Of a DNA stretch of 33,958 bases, positions 1 to 12,456 are shown in pieces (position 1 is the stretch's first letter; each line of letters begins with the position of its first letter). A program made the translations under genes and the position numbers. Below the pieces are notes generated by a model. That model worked only from the letters and a program-made list of their open reading frames with translations, did no database searches and had not been told where the DNA came from. Source of the DNA: Cruorifilaria tuberocauda (taxonomy: Eukaryota; Nematoda; Chromadorea; Rhabditida; Onchocercidae); the NCBI GenBank assembly GCA_013365365.1, contig JABVXU010000575.1, positions 1 through 33,958 on the forward strand, written 5' to 3'.

Positions 1-852
1 TCCTGTCTGTTTCATTTTTCAAATTATACAGTTGTTTCAGGATATCATCATCCATTTATTTATAAACATTCATTTTTTTTTTCATTGGTTCACTTCATTC
101 AGTCATTCATTCGTTTTAGTTCAATAAGATAATTGAATTTAATAAATTGATCAAAATTCTTCGCTAATCAATCAATATGTTGTTATTGTTATTAGATTAA
201 ATTCATTTCCATAATCAGTTTAGAATTTTGTCATTCGATGATTATTATCAATAATTGAATCTGCCAGATAATTAATAATTTGTACAATTAAATTGCATCC
301 AAGAATTTATTTAAACAATTCAGGTCAAGCTAGATCAATGAAAAGTATGATACGTACCATCTATCAATCGATACATTTATCTTATCTGCCAATTTAATCA
401 TTTAATTTAATTTATTTAATCATTTTATCATTCTGTTATTTCATTTCAGTAATTTTCAATCATTTTATTTGTATTAAAATTTTACCTAAATTACCTTTTC
501 TATCTTTTCTTATCATTCGTCTTATTTTTTCCTATTTTTTTTTACTTTGAATCAATTAGTGTTACCTCTTCAATTTTAAATTCGTTATCATTCGTCACAA
601 GCAACACTTTTCATCATCTTTCTAAATTCATTCATTATATTTTCTAGTTTGTTACACAAAAACTTCACTTCGAGACATTTTCAACTAAATACATCTTCAG
701 GTGATAATCACAGTTATTATCATTATCATCGTCACTATCACTATCATCATCATCATCATCATCATCATATCAATACAACTTTCATTTTTCTGCAACGATA
801 TTTCGGATTATATTAGAAAGGAATTTTGGCCAAAAAATAAGAATAATTCAGA
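1..852. other. Intergenic / 5' flank of the INPP5A-like gene
   Basis: AT-rich, rich in T runs and TCATT/ATTCATT words. A (CAT)n microsatellite lies at about 740-768, and the short open frame across it is low complexity (Ile runs), so I do not call a gene. The last bases before the ATG at 853 read ATTCAG then A, so an AG falls at 850-851. That fits a spliced-leader trans-splice acceptor or the end of a 5'UTR intron; this is inference. I see no RNA gene. Confidence 0.6.
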
Positions 853-3800
853 ATGCCGGATTATATCAAACAAGTTACTGTAACCGGTGATGTGTCTACG
901 ATTACCGATAATGTATGTGTATATCCGTTTTTCCATTTTTTTTTCCTTTTCAAATTTTTATGAAATTTCAGAATCAGAATTTACTTATAATGTTACTTCT
1001 GAGAAGATTCTGGTTTATTTTGATAAATTGCAATTATCATTTTTTTCCACTTGAAAATATCGAATATGGGAATAGAGAATGGTTTTAATTAAATTTGTTG
1101 TAATTAAAGAATAGAGAATACGGTTTAAAATGTGGTTTAAAAATACGGTTTAAAAAACGAATTAACATATAACGATATATTCAATAGCAAAAACAAAAGT
1201 AAGTATAGTTATGATAAAGGTAATAAATTAATTAAATGGAATTTGTTTGTGGCAGATTTTTGACAGTACTGATAATTGTTTATTGAGAATGGATAAAAAG
1301 TAAACAAAGATTGAAATATGAAGTATAAATGATTATTAAGATTTTACAGAAAATATCTTTTTATAAATTAAAAATACAAAATGAATGAATAAATGAATAT
1401 AAAAAATAAAATGTTGATTTCTGGTTTATTCAACGGACGACGTCTAATCCAAATATACGTTTGCATTCCTATCAACAACAATAGAAAGTAATACTTCGAA
1501 ATGATTTTTTTGAAAAAATGAAAAGTGCAGAAAAAGTATAAATCACATTTTTCAAAATGTCATTTAACAACTTTTGCAAAAAAAAAAAAAAAAGTAAAAA
1601 ATCATTACTTTTCTTCTATCTCTTTGCCTTTCCTATTACATTATTCAGGAAATTTTAAATGATTAATTTTCCGATCAATAAATGATCAAATAGGAATTGA
1701 TCAGATTTTTGTTTTCCTATTTTCCTATTTCATTAATTAAGTATTATTTATATACACTTCATTATCATTATATGATCTTTTTTACTTTGCTTTTTTTCTA
1801 AAAAAAAAAAGATCTTTAACCGGTTTTTTTTTCGCTTCTTTTGCGGTAATCAAAGAACGGGGTTATTATGTTTTGTTTTTCAAGTAGTTTAGTGAATGAT
1901 TTAAGCTTTAAATTTCAGGTAATACTTACCTAAGAGTTTAAATGAATGAATCACCACAGTTTTACTTTTTTTCCAATTACTTATTGTTCTGTTATGAAAT
2001 CAAATTATTTCTTGTTTGAAATTATAATCAAAATTTCCCTTTAAGTTTTTCTTCTTTTTTTTCAATTAATTCAAATTGATTGAATAATTGGAAGTAACAA
2101 AATAAATTTGTAATGGTAGGAAATAAGAAGAAAAGCAAAGAATTCGCACTTAAACTTAAGAATTTACTTTTCCTAAAATCAGTAAACATTTTACCTGTGC
2201 TGAGTCATTCTTCGTCATTATATCAATTAACATTCTATTATAATGAATCATTTATCAGCATTCGTTTATAGATGTTTACGTGTACAATATTTAAGTAAAT
2301 GTGTATGCATTAAAAGTATACAAAAGTAAAAAGATGAAAATGACAAGGAAAACTGATTTCGTATTTTTGTAAAAAAAAAAAAAAGAAAAAAAGATTTGCT
2401 GATTCTATTAAAATGTAATAAACGAAAAAAAAAAGTTAGAAAATTTCCCTTATGTCTTTCTCTCTCTTATTTTTGCTTTACCTTCTCCCTCTCCCTCTCT
2501 CTCTCTCTCTTGCTCTTCCAGTGATATACAATAAAAAATTTCGTATTCGATTATCAAAAAAAAAAAAAAAAAAAAGGAAAAAGAAATTTAACAATAGAAT
2601 TTGCTGATCTATAATGATTCATATTTTATCATTTTGCAATTATTAAACAAACAATCTATCATTTATTTTCTCCTCAATTGAAGAAATGAAGATATGAAAA
2701 ACTGATAAACTGATTACTGTTAACTTTTCATCTTTTATCAAGTAAGAAGAGAAGAAAAAAAGATTCAATGAAAATGATAAATTATCAGAATCGAATAAAT
2801 AAACAAATTTTATTTATATTTTCGTTACCATTAATCAAATTTGTCCTTTAATCATAAGATTATCAGTGTGCTTATCTGAATTGTATCTGTTCATTTCACC
2901 TGATACTTTTAATTATTCCCTCCTCATTCATCCTTATCTGTAATCGAAAAACTTGTTCCGTTTCCGGAATTCTTTATGATTGGTTAATTGATATAGAGTG
3001 AGAGCATTTTCCTTCATTTATCTTTCTGATGACAATCAATTTAACCCAACGAATTTTTATATAGTTTACCGCAATTAGTTCATTAACCTTGATCTGTCAT
3101 ACATTTCCTATTAAATTTTGTTAACAAAATTTAAAATTGAAATTTTATTCGGAAAATAATTTGCAGAAAATGTTGATGATAAAAACAGCACCCCAACAAA
3201 TTTCCTTTTTCTTTTCTTTCTAAATTAATATAGGTTAATTTATTAATTGGGTTTTGAAAAATTTTTTGATAAAAATTAATTTATTCGTTGATTATTACAG
3301 AAGAAAAAATTTTCCAAATTTTCATGAAATAAGCTAATTAATGAAGCAACATATAATTAATTAATAATTAATAAATGATAAAATTGATGAGAAAAAATTC
3401 ATAAAAATTCAATCAAATCAAACCTTTAACATTAAAAAAAATTTTTTTTTCAGAGAAAATTGACCTATATTTCAGGATGAACTTTTGCAAGAATGGTGTG
3501 CAGAAGTTGCTAAGGAAGTTTGGGAGCAGAAACCGGAATTTGCAGTTATACATGTACAAGGATTACGCAATGCTGAAAATCCTGATATTCTTTCTAATAA
3601 AATTTTAAAAAGGTCATTTTTTTTTATTAATATAAATACAGAAAAAAAAAACGAATTGTAAATTTACAGATAAATGATAAATGAAAAGATCGATATTATC
3701 AATTATCGATTTATCGTTAAACTGAATAATGCAATTACAATAATTTGATCCCATCCTTAAGATTCTTTATTAATCAATCAATTATAATCAAATGATGATA

Positions 3801-6800
3801 GCTGAAATTATTCAGAAGTGCAAATGATCATCACATTTAAAAATAGTACGGTTGAAAAACGGAATTGTGTTAATTCTAAATTCCTACATATTATAGCTAT
3901 GATAACGAAAAGTGTGCGTAATCCGGAAAATTACGAAAAACGGATAATAGACGATCATAGTTCATTTGCAACTATGTTCCTCTGTAAATTATGATAATGC
4001 ATGATTTAATTTTAATTTTTATCAAATATCAACATCAAGATTTCTATCAGTTGTACTTTATTTATATTTTTCTTTAAGTAAATTATATTTTACAAGTGAA
4101 ATATTGAATGCTTTGAATATTTTAAACAATGCTATCAATTTCAGTATACTATACGATGCAGCAGAAGTACAAAATTTATTTAAAACAAGTCGTTCATATT
4201 TTGATACACATGAAACGGTATCTTTTATAATACATAGACTTTTTTTCTTTTTAATCGAGAAAGAAATTGTAAAGTTTTAGTGTAAAAATTAAACTTTAAC
4301 ATATTTCATTAAATGTTGAATATTGAAAAATGAAATATTATGATATGATATTGAAATATTTCGCCATTCGTTAAATTAATTAATTACTATTATAGTCTTT
4401 TATTATCCTCAAATTCGGGTTTTTTTTTAATTTTAAAACTTTTAGAAAATTTTTAAATCGAATAAAATATTTAATTTTTCTCCTCTTTTTTTTGAATTAA
4501 TTGATTGAAAATTTTCTTTTGTGGTAGAAAGTTTGAAATTTAAAATTATCTTTTAGATGATATTAAAATTTTCATTCCTTTTCTTGCTTGCATTTTTTAT
4601 TCATTGGTATATTTTAATGTTTAAATATACTTTCCTCCAGCTGAAAATGGTAGTTTTTTTTCTTCAAAGTTATTTTTTGATATCAAAAAATATCAAACTA
4701 TCAAACAAATATGAGAGAACGAACTATTAGATTGATCGATAATTTATATGAAATTCTAAATTAGTTGCTTATCATCCGGAATATCCAGGATATGATTTTT
4801 TTTTTATTCTCATCAGGGTCTTGGATCAATCTATCTATTCCGTAATCATGATGAGGTGGAATCGTTTGATCGTTATAGCAATAGCGGTTATAAAAGTCTT
4901 CGTCCAGGTCATCAGTATGAAATTGGTGCTCGAGAATGTCATGGATTTATTTCAAGTATATTTAGCAATGCTTCCAGTTCAGTTACCAATTATTCATTAC
5001 GTTATCAAGGAGATTTTTATGTATGTTTTATATTAGTTTTAAAAAAATTTCAAAAAAAAAAAGTCAAGTTTCAAAAAATTTTCAAATGAAATTTATCAAA
5101 AATTACCGTTTAGAATTAATAAACAGTAGAATGATTCATTTATCGATTTTGTCGCTTTTTTTTTAAATAAAAATTTAAATTCCTGAAAATTTCGTATCAT
5201 CCATCAAAGAAAAAGAAAAGAAATAACGGAAGAAAAGTGATGAAAATGAATATATATTATTTTCTAATTTTTATAAAATTTTAATTTCAAATAAAATCTT
5301 AATTAATTAATTCTTTTTTTTTTAGCGTAATGATAGTCAACAGAATGAGAAATTTAGTGGAAGAAAATCCGTACAGAGTGGTTATTTGATGACACGTTTC
5401 CGTATTTATGGTCGTGATTTTACATTTGTTAATCTTAGCTTACATACAGTACCATTTGAAGATATCAAAGAACTTGTCGAACAGGTTAATAATAATTTGA
5501 AGAAGAAATTTCAATCTTTTCTTTTTTTTTTTCTACTAATGAATTAATTAAATAATTCTAAGGTAATTTTTTGTACGCAATAAAATTATAAAAATTAAAA
5601 AGTATACTTTAAAATGCTGGGAGCTAAGTATTTTTTTCAAATTTCAACTTACAAAAATTAAATTATCAAAAGAAATGTTGCTAATCTAATTGTGATATTT
5701 TTTTTTCTTTTCTTTCTATACAGCCTGAAACAACTAAAGCTGCACGATTACGAAGAAATCAAATTGATATTTTACTCAGAGAGTTCGTTTTCTTTTTTTA
5801 TATCAAAATTTATTGATTATTTCGATAATTATCAATCAATTTAGGAATATAAATTTGTTAATGTAATTAATAAAATTATTACATAAAATAAGCAGGTTTC
5901 TTTTTTGATATAATTTATTCATTGAAAATTTGCTGGAAATTTTTGAAAACATTTCTAAAAACTTTATTGATTTTTTTTGTTTAAAATTGAAAAAAATTTT
6001 TGTGGGAAAAAGAAGAAATAATATTTAGGATTGAATCAGAAGGATTGAAAGATGATTCAGTGCTTGTTGCTGGTGCTTTTAATGCACAACTATTTGAAAC
6101 ACATCTACTTAGTGTATGTTTTTCTTTTTTTGAAAATTACTTCAAAATTTTTTATTGTATTAATTTAAAGAAAATTTTTTTTCATTTTACTAAAATTATT
6201 CATTTATCAAGGATATGGCAAATACACAAAGAGCTACAAGCTATGCAAGAAAAAGCTCTGACGGTACATTGGAAGGTATCGAACAACGTGATCGTCACGG
6301 ACGGGTAATATGTTTAGGTCTTCATCCCTGTAAATATTATGAGTTCTATAAGCAGTGCTTCAATTTTTTGTTAGGAGAAGCTTCTGGAAGGAATCGAATA
6401 CAATATATTTATATATAGGAAAATGTTGTTGCACAAGCCCTGGAAAAAAATAATCATTATGCTGATTATTAATCAATATGGATAATAGTATGCTAAATTA
6501 AATATCTTAAGCAAATTATAAACTGTTCAAAATTTCAGAAACGATAAGTTGCAAATTGAAAGAACTTAAATTATAATATATATTTAGTTGTTAATAGATT
6601 GTAAATTTATGAAATTTTCATTTGAATTTTAAATTTCATCCAATGTTTTCTTATTATTTACCTTTCAAATTACTTTTTCTATTTTTCTTTTACTTTAATT
6701 AATGAAAGGAAAAGTAGAAAAAGTAATTTAAAATTACTTTCCTACTTTAATTACACAAAATGATTTATTCGAATTAATCATTTTAAAATTTGAGATATTT

Positions 6801-7669
6801 TTATGCATAATATTATCGTATTGAAGAGTGTGCTGACTGTGGAAACTCATCGTTTCGATCTTCATTCCATACATGATTGGTTCTTTCGTCTTGGTAGAGG
6901 ACAAATGGTCAAAAAGTACAATGGCGAACTTGCACAAGTTGTTTTCGGTGGTAAATTACTGGAAGAGTCTGTATTTTTTCAGGTAATCGTAGCTTTAACC
7001 TTTTAATTCATTAAAATTTCCCATCTAAAATAAATAGTTTCTGTAAATATTCTTAACTTGCAACGGCTAATTGTTTATTTTGAACTATATTGTTAGTTCA
7101 TAGAGTTTGATTGATCTTTTATTATAATTTAACAGTTTCATAACTTATAATCTAATCCTCAGTATTCATGATTCTAATAATTCATGAAAACATGGAAAAG
7201 TAAAATCTATACATTTACAATTACTTTTTACAGCCATCACGTCATTATGGTATAAGTAAAGTGACCGGAAAGGAGGAATTCATGAAGAATTTATGCCCAG
7301 CTTGGGCTGATCGCGTATTGTATAATGAGAAATTGAGTGACTTATTCAGACATGTAAGTTCTACTACTAGCAATCTAACAACAGGAAAAATACTTTTGCT
7401 TATAAAATGAAACTGAAATTTCGAATCAATTGATTTCTACATCATTATTTAGCTTAGAAGTATAGTATGCAGCAGATTGGCAAGCATTTTAGTATGTAAA
7501 TAAACTATAGGTCGATCTTTAGCATCTTGAAATATTCCTTTTCTTTTATTTCTCATTCTTTCAGGATTCATTTTGTGCATCTGGTCTCTACTACGGATTG
7601 GTTGCGGAGAAGAAATTCGTTGGACAACATAAACCGGTGGCTTTACATGCTACAATATGTCTTAAATAA
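853..7669 (+). CDS. Type I inositol polyphosphate 5-phosphatase homologue, probably inactive
   Basis: Eleven exons join in phase: 853-912, 3476-3612, 4145-4217, 4817-5020, 5326-5484, 5724-5782, 6029-6113, 6212-6304, 6827-6982, 7234-7353, 7565-7669, giving 416 aa. That is close to human INPP5A (about 412 aa), a single-domain enzyme that removes the 5-phosphate of Ins(1,4,5)P3 and ends calcium signals. Similarity runs end to end: the YLMTRFRIYGRDFTFVN block, a VLVAGAFN block, VLTVETHRFDLHS, CPAWADRVL (363-371) and GQHKPV (402-407). The start is the first ATG, with an AG one base upstream. Oddity: the family's catalytic residues are replaced. Asn becomes D13, the Mg-binding Glu becomes G49, the His of NxHL becomes S196, the Asp of GDFN becomes A247 and the Asp of DHKP becomes Q403. 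D368, R369, N249 and H404 remain. The C-terminus (ICLK) has no CaaX box. I infer a pseudophosphatase that may still bind ligand or partner. Intron 1 is 2.56 kb. Family call sure, inactivity likely. Confidence 0.9.
913..3475 (+). other. Long intron 1 of the INPP5A-like gene
   Basis: This 2.56-kb intron starts with GTATGT and ends with TATTTCAG. It is AT-rich, with A runs near 1580, 2370 and 2555 and a CT-rich microsatellite at about 2480-2512. No conserved open frame is visible on either strand. A second acceptor-like TTTTTTTTTCAG at about 3441-3453 lies 22 bases upstream of the chosen acceptor. Only the later one continues the reading frame into DELLQEW. Confidence 0.6.
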
Positions 7670-8843
7670 TTTAGTTACGATACGATGATGCTGTCGAATT
7701 CAATCCAATTGATTTTCTTGTATTTCCTAAAATATAAACCAATGATAACAATAATAAGAATCTACCAAATAATCAATAACTAATGAAGTGATCGATAATC
7801 AAAGACGAATATATATTGAAAAGAAAATTTGTGAATACACTTTATTGTATTCTATTTATACGAAAAAAAAAGCGCGTCGATTGTTACTATAAATGTGCAT
7901 GTCCACAGCAAAATAATGGAACTTTTTTTCTTTTCCTTTGCAAATAAATGCTTCGTTCATTTTCTTTAAATATTTCATTTTGTTCTATTTTTGTATAACA
8001 CGAATTCTTTCTTTCGTTTTTTTTTTCAATTGTATTGCTCTGTTGATATTTACGTTTTCTGATAGCTTGCAAAATGCGTATTCCATTCCAAAAATTCAAA
8101 ACATCTAGAAAAAAAGTTGTTATTAAATTTCTGTTTTATTTCTATTTTCTATAATGTAATTCAAACTTTACATAAAATATATGGTTGATTAAGCAAGGTT
8201 TTATTACCGGGCGAATGTATGCAATACACGGTTGTACGAAAAACTTCTGTTCAATTAGAAAAGAATTTAGCTATTATAAGTTTGCAGTAGGACATACTAT
8301 TAAAACCTTACTTGTCTTTGAATCTGTTTTATGGAAATTTTCATAACCTTGCAATCTTAATACTTCTTGCCTGTCTGTTTATCCTGTTCTGTAACTGCCG
8401 ATATATAAAAATATTTTCTTTTACAACATAGTCAGCCAAACAAATATCTGCTACCATCGATTAGGCACAGAAAACCCAGTTAAAGAAATGAATTATAATG
8501 AATCGATACAAAATTTATGCAGCACTAATGACAATAATTAATAATATTTCCACTATTATATCTCTCCACAATTATTCCGAAATATTTCGTTACAAAACAA
8601 TGGAAGTTTTCAATCTAGATCCATAACAAATTAAATGCTTAACAAAGATATAACTTGTTTGAAGTACATGAAAAAATATTCGAATTGTCAGCATTATCGC
8701 ACATTATCAAACACATATCAACATAATCTTACTATTAACAATAGCAAAACTACTATCACGAAATTCTATCTTTTGTATTATTTACATTATTTAATTTGAA
8801 AGAAAAGGCGTGAATATGATTAATAGAATCTATGAAGAATGAA
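7670..8843. other. Convergent 3' intergenic region
   Basis: Lies between the stop of the + strand INPP5A-like gene (7667-7669) and the stop of the - strand SLC37 gene (8844-8846), so it should hold both 3'UTRs. A + strand AATAAA at 7943-7948 could be the first gene's polyadenylation signal, but it is about 275 bases past the stop. The - strand open frame at 7887-8099 is Lys/Asn-rich and looks spurious. Confidence 0.55.
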
Positions 8844-11800
8844 CTAGTCACGTGAATTCCGATGCTTGACTCTTACCGGTAACTGCGAAGTATCCACTGT
8901 TAAATCTGTAGTGCTATCAAAATTCGATCCAAGCGAATCATTGCTGTCATCGGAATGTAGGTGTACATAACGAGGATTTTGTCTGCTGGCTACTTCTTTC
9001 CACAACAGCGGTGCCAAACATAGAACTGTAGAAAGCATCTGCAATTCAAAAACTTCGATAAAAATTCTCCTAATACATTCAAATTCCTCCAAATACTACC
9101 TCTGTACTAAATTACTAATTAAAAAATTTTATCCCAATTTTGAAATATAAATTGTAAGCAAAATAATGAAACGAAGTACCATGACAATGAAACCATGAAA
9201 GACAGCTGTCCAACCAAACAGAGCTTCAATTTCTGGAATAAGAAGCTGACCAATCCCTGCACCAACACTTCCAGTACCATCAATGATACCAGTAACAGTA
9301 CTTAGTGCTTCCGACGATCCTCTAATTTGTTCAGCCTTCCCTAAAATATCGATTTTTATTGTGTGAGACATTTACAGAAGCGAAACCCATCGCTCTAGAT
9401 GCATATTAAAAAACGCTATGAGATAAAAAACAAAAAGCTCACCAAGATCAGCAGAAACAGCAGACGATATTAAATTAGCAGGTCCACCGATAAAAAATCC
9501 AGTTAATGCCATTAAGGACGAATTAATCAAAACATTGTCTGGTGAATCTAGAAAATATGAAACTCTGCTCATGAAACGCGTAATCCATCAAGAATCCATC
9601 AGTATTTTCTTTTAATTTATATATTTTTTAAGCAGAAGTTATCTAATCTTCATTTGCCTATTACCTGCAGCTATATTTATCACACTTTTTTGCTATAAAT
9701 TACAGCAGAAAATCTGAATAATTACTTACTAGCATAAACAAACAAGGAGCCCATTGAAAAAATAAGCATGAACACCAAAATTGGAGTACGTGATGAGAAA
9801 TGATCCTAAAATGAAAAAAAAGAATTTTCCAGGATTAGAATTCTCATGGATTATTATTTTTAAAATAGTTTAATACATATCTTTTGATGATTGAGATAAC
9901 AATTCGATAACTCACAGAAGCAATGCCAGCAACGACTGCAGCAACGATACCACCGATATCGTACCACGTTGATAGTTCATCAGCAACAGATTCTTTCCAC
10001 CCGTAATGAGCATGGAGATAAAATGGTAACCAGAAGAAAAATGAATAATTAACCAGCTTGAGGCACGCGTATGCCAAAGAGTACTGAAATATTCCAATAA
10101 TATGATTACTGGACAAATAAATTTCCAAAAATCCAATTGGTTTATTCATTGAAAAAGTTTAAGCTATGAAATAACGTACAGCAATTACACCCGGAAGACG
10201 CCAAGCTTGCCAAAAGCCAATCGCCTTCGGTCGTTGCAATTCATCCGCAACAGGAACTACTGCCTCACGCTCTGTACGGAACGTATAACTTAATATTTAT
10301 AAATAAATATGTACTTCTACTAACCAATAGAATATGACTAGTAGGCAGATTAGAAGAAATGATTAAACGATTAATATTGCTGAATTTTGCTTTCAGAAGT
10401 TGGTGCTTGACAGTACCTAGCATACATAATCAGAAGATGCACTATACTGAATGACTGAATGGTCTTTTCCTGAAGAATTTTTTTTACTCAGAAAAGTGGA
10501 CATTTTCGAATAAATCGTATAGGGAAAAAGAGACTGATACACATCAGTATATAAACAAATATAGTTCAATAGTTAACAAATCGAAAAATAATCCCAAAAA
10601 AATACCATGCTCAATTCGTGACGGCAGAAGATAAAAGATAAAGAATCCTCCAAAAAAAAGCGAAAAAGCATTTGCAGCAAACGAATACTGAAATTTCACA
10701 GGCATAAAAACCTGTCAATATTAAGATATGCTCACTACTGAGTATCGATAGTTTCATGAAGGATAAACTGTTAGACAGCTTGTAAATAAAAGCATAAAGC
10801 TAAGTTCACGTACAATCACACTGCAGACAGAAGAACGGTTGACAGTGAATAATAGAAGTGAAATTTTTTGGAAAAGAAACGTTTCTATTTCAATATTCAA
10901 CAACTTACTTCATAATCTAACTGCAAAGTGTAAGATGAAACTAATGTGCCCATTATATTTCCAACTGAAGCACATGCTGACCAAAGCCCCATTACAGCAC
11001 CACGACTATTATGTCCGAACCAATTACCCATAATCGAGATCTGCAATCAGCTTCATATTTCAATATGTTAAAAATTACAAAGATCATCCTTAATTCCATC
11101 AACTTATAAGGTCATCTTCACAAAAATAGAAAAATGAAAAAAGTAACATTAAAATCACATTAACTTAATTAATAAAACTTTCTCTAAGATAAATTCAAAG
11201 ACATTTGAAGCGAAATTTCCAAGCAACTTAGAAAAAGATACTTCGGCAGGCCAAGCAACAGACTGAAATAAACCACATGCAATCCATGTTGCGGAGTAAT
11301 ATACTGGCGAATGAAATGTTAACAATTTCAGCATTCCGAACAAAAATACCTTAAAAACAATGTTCATATGTGAAGAAATGATCAAGATTATGAAGCTGAT
11401 CACTTGGATTACCCATATAATACTCCAGATGCAACTGAAATTTAAGTCCCTGAATATTACGTCAAATATTTCTTTCGTCCCCTTTTTCTTAAATGAACGA
11501 TTACTTACTTATACATAAATCATGCGAATTTTGCACATTGGTAAACTTACGGTAGTGGATGATGTCCACATGCTAATAGCAAGTACTTTTGTCGGATTAT
11601 AACGGTCTCCCAATGTGCCACCAACATAAAGGCCCTGCAAATAACAGTACTAACCTTAACATTTCTGAACATCATCCGTTTATTTTTTCAATATTCTTTA
11701 CCTTCTAACAACATTGCTTCGTAACTAATTTTTTATCTTTGAGTGTAAGAAATAAAATCACGTGAAACGTAGACATCTTTCCATTTCACGTGACTTCATT

Positions 11801-12456
11801 CTTTCTTCTACTTATGAGTTAATTGAAGACACTTATGCAAATTCTCCAAAATAATTTTCCAAAATGCAAAAAAAGAAAGAAAAGAAATACACACCAAAGC
11901 ATATGCGCCGAGAAATGCACCGTCGAGGAATGCTAAGAAACTCTCTGCTGTATGTTTATCAGGAAATAATGGTTGCCTACCGGTGCTGTTATCAGTCCAT
12001 TCGATGATAAGAGACGGTTTTACCGTGCTTAGCGTTTTACGCGAGGCGTGCACCAATGCATAACTAAAAAATAGGCAAACATATTTCATATGCATTAATG
12101 ATGTAAATTAAAAATAATGAATACATCAATAAGAAGTAAAAGAGTAAAGAGAGAAGGGAAAAAAAACTATGCGACAATGCAATTTCAATTAAACTACATC
12201 AAATTTCATACCTATGTGACATCGTCATTTAAATTTTTAGTAGAAAAATTTCACAGGTATAATTTTTTCAATTAAATTTTAATTTCCTGTTGAAATAAAG
12301 GATGTTAATTTCTTCTATTTTAATCCAAATTAAATTTACACACCTTATAAATGTGAATGAAAAAACAACAAAATGAGAGGATGTCCATATTTCGTCACCA
12401 ATCAAAAAACGTCTAATACGTGGTATGAGGCCAATTTGACGTCGATGTATATCCAT
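8844..12456 (-). CDS. SLC37-family sugar-phosphate exchanger (MFS)
   Basis: Twelve exons in - strand order: 12344-12456, 11895-12063, 11551-11634, 11242-11349, 10909-11040, 10606-10687, 10180-10271, 9916-10083, 9730-9805, 9443-9547, 9180-9340, 8844-9038. All junctions agree in phase and give 494 aa. Family marks are SYALVHASRK near residues 38-47, FLDGAFLGAYALGLYVGG, the WPAE / GNWFGHNSRG / ASVGNIMG block, KLVNYSFFFWLPFY, and SSAVSADLG followed by ALSTVTGIIDGTGS. These match SLC37A1/A2/A3 better than SLC37A4 as I recall them. Known members exchange phosphorylated sugars for phosphate in the ER membrane; the substrate here is inference. A large loop after the first helix carries an NST glycosylation sequon, as in relatives. 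The C-terminal tail is short, hydrophilic and Ser/Asp-rich. The chosen ATG has an in-frame stop (TAG) just upstream. CACGTG boxes lie upstream and in intron 2. Confidence 0.92.

Noticed and set aside
701..883. Open frame of poly-Ile character upstream of gene 1
   Set aside because: Translation of the (CAT)n microsatellite. It overlaps the real start in another frame and has no family signal.
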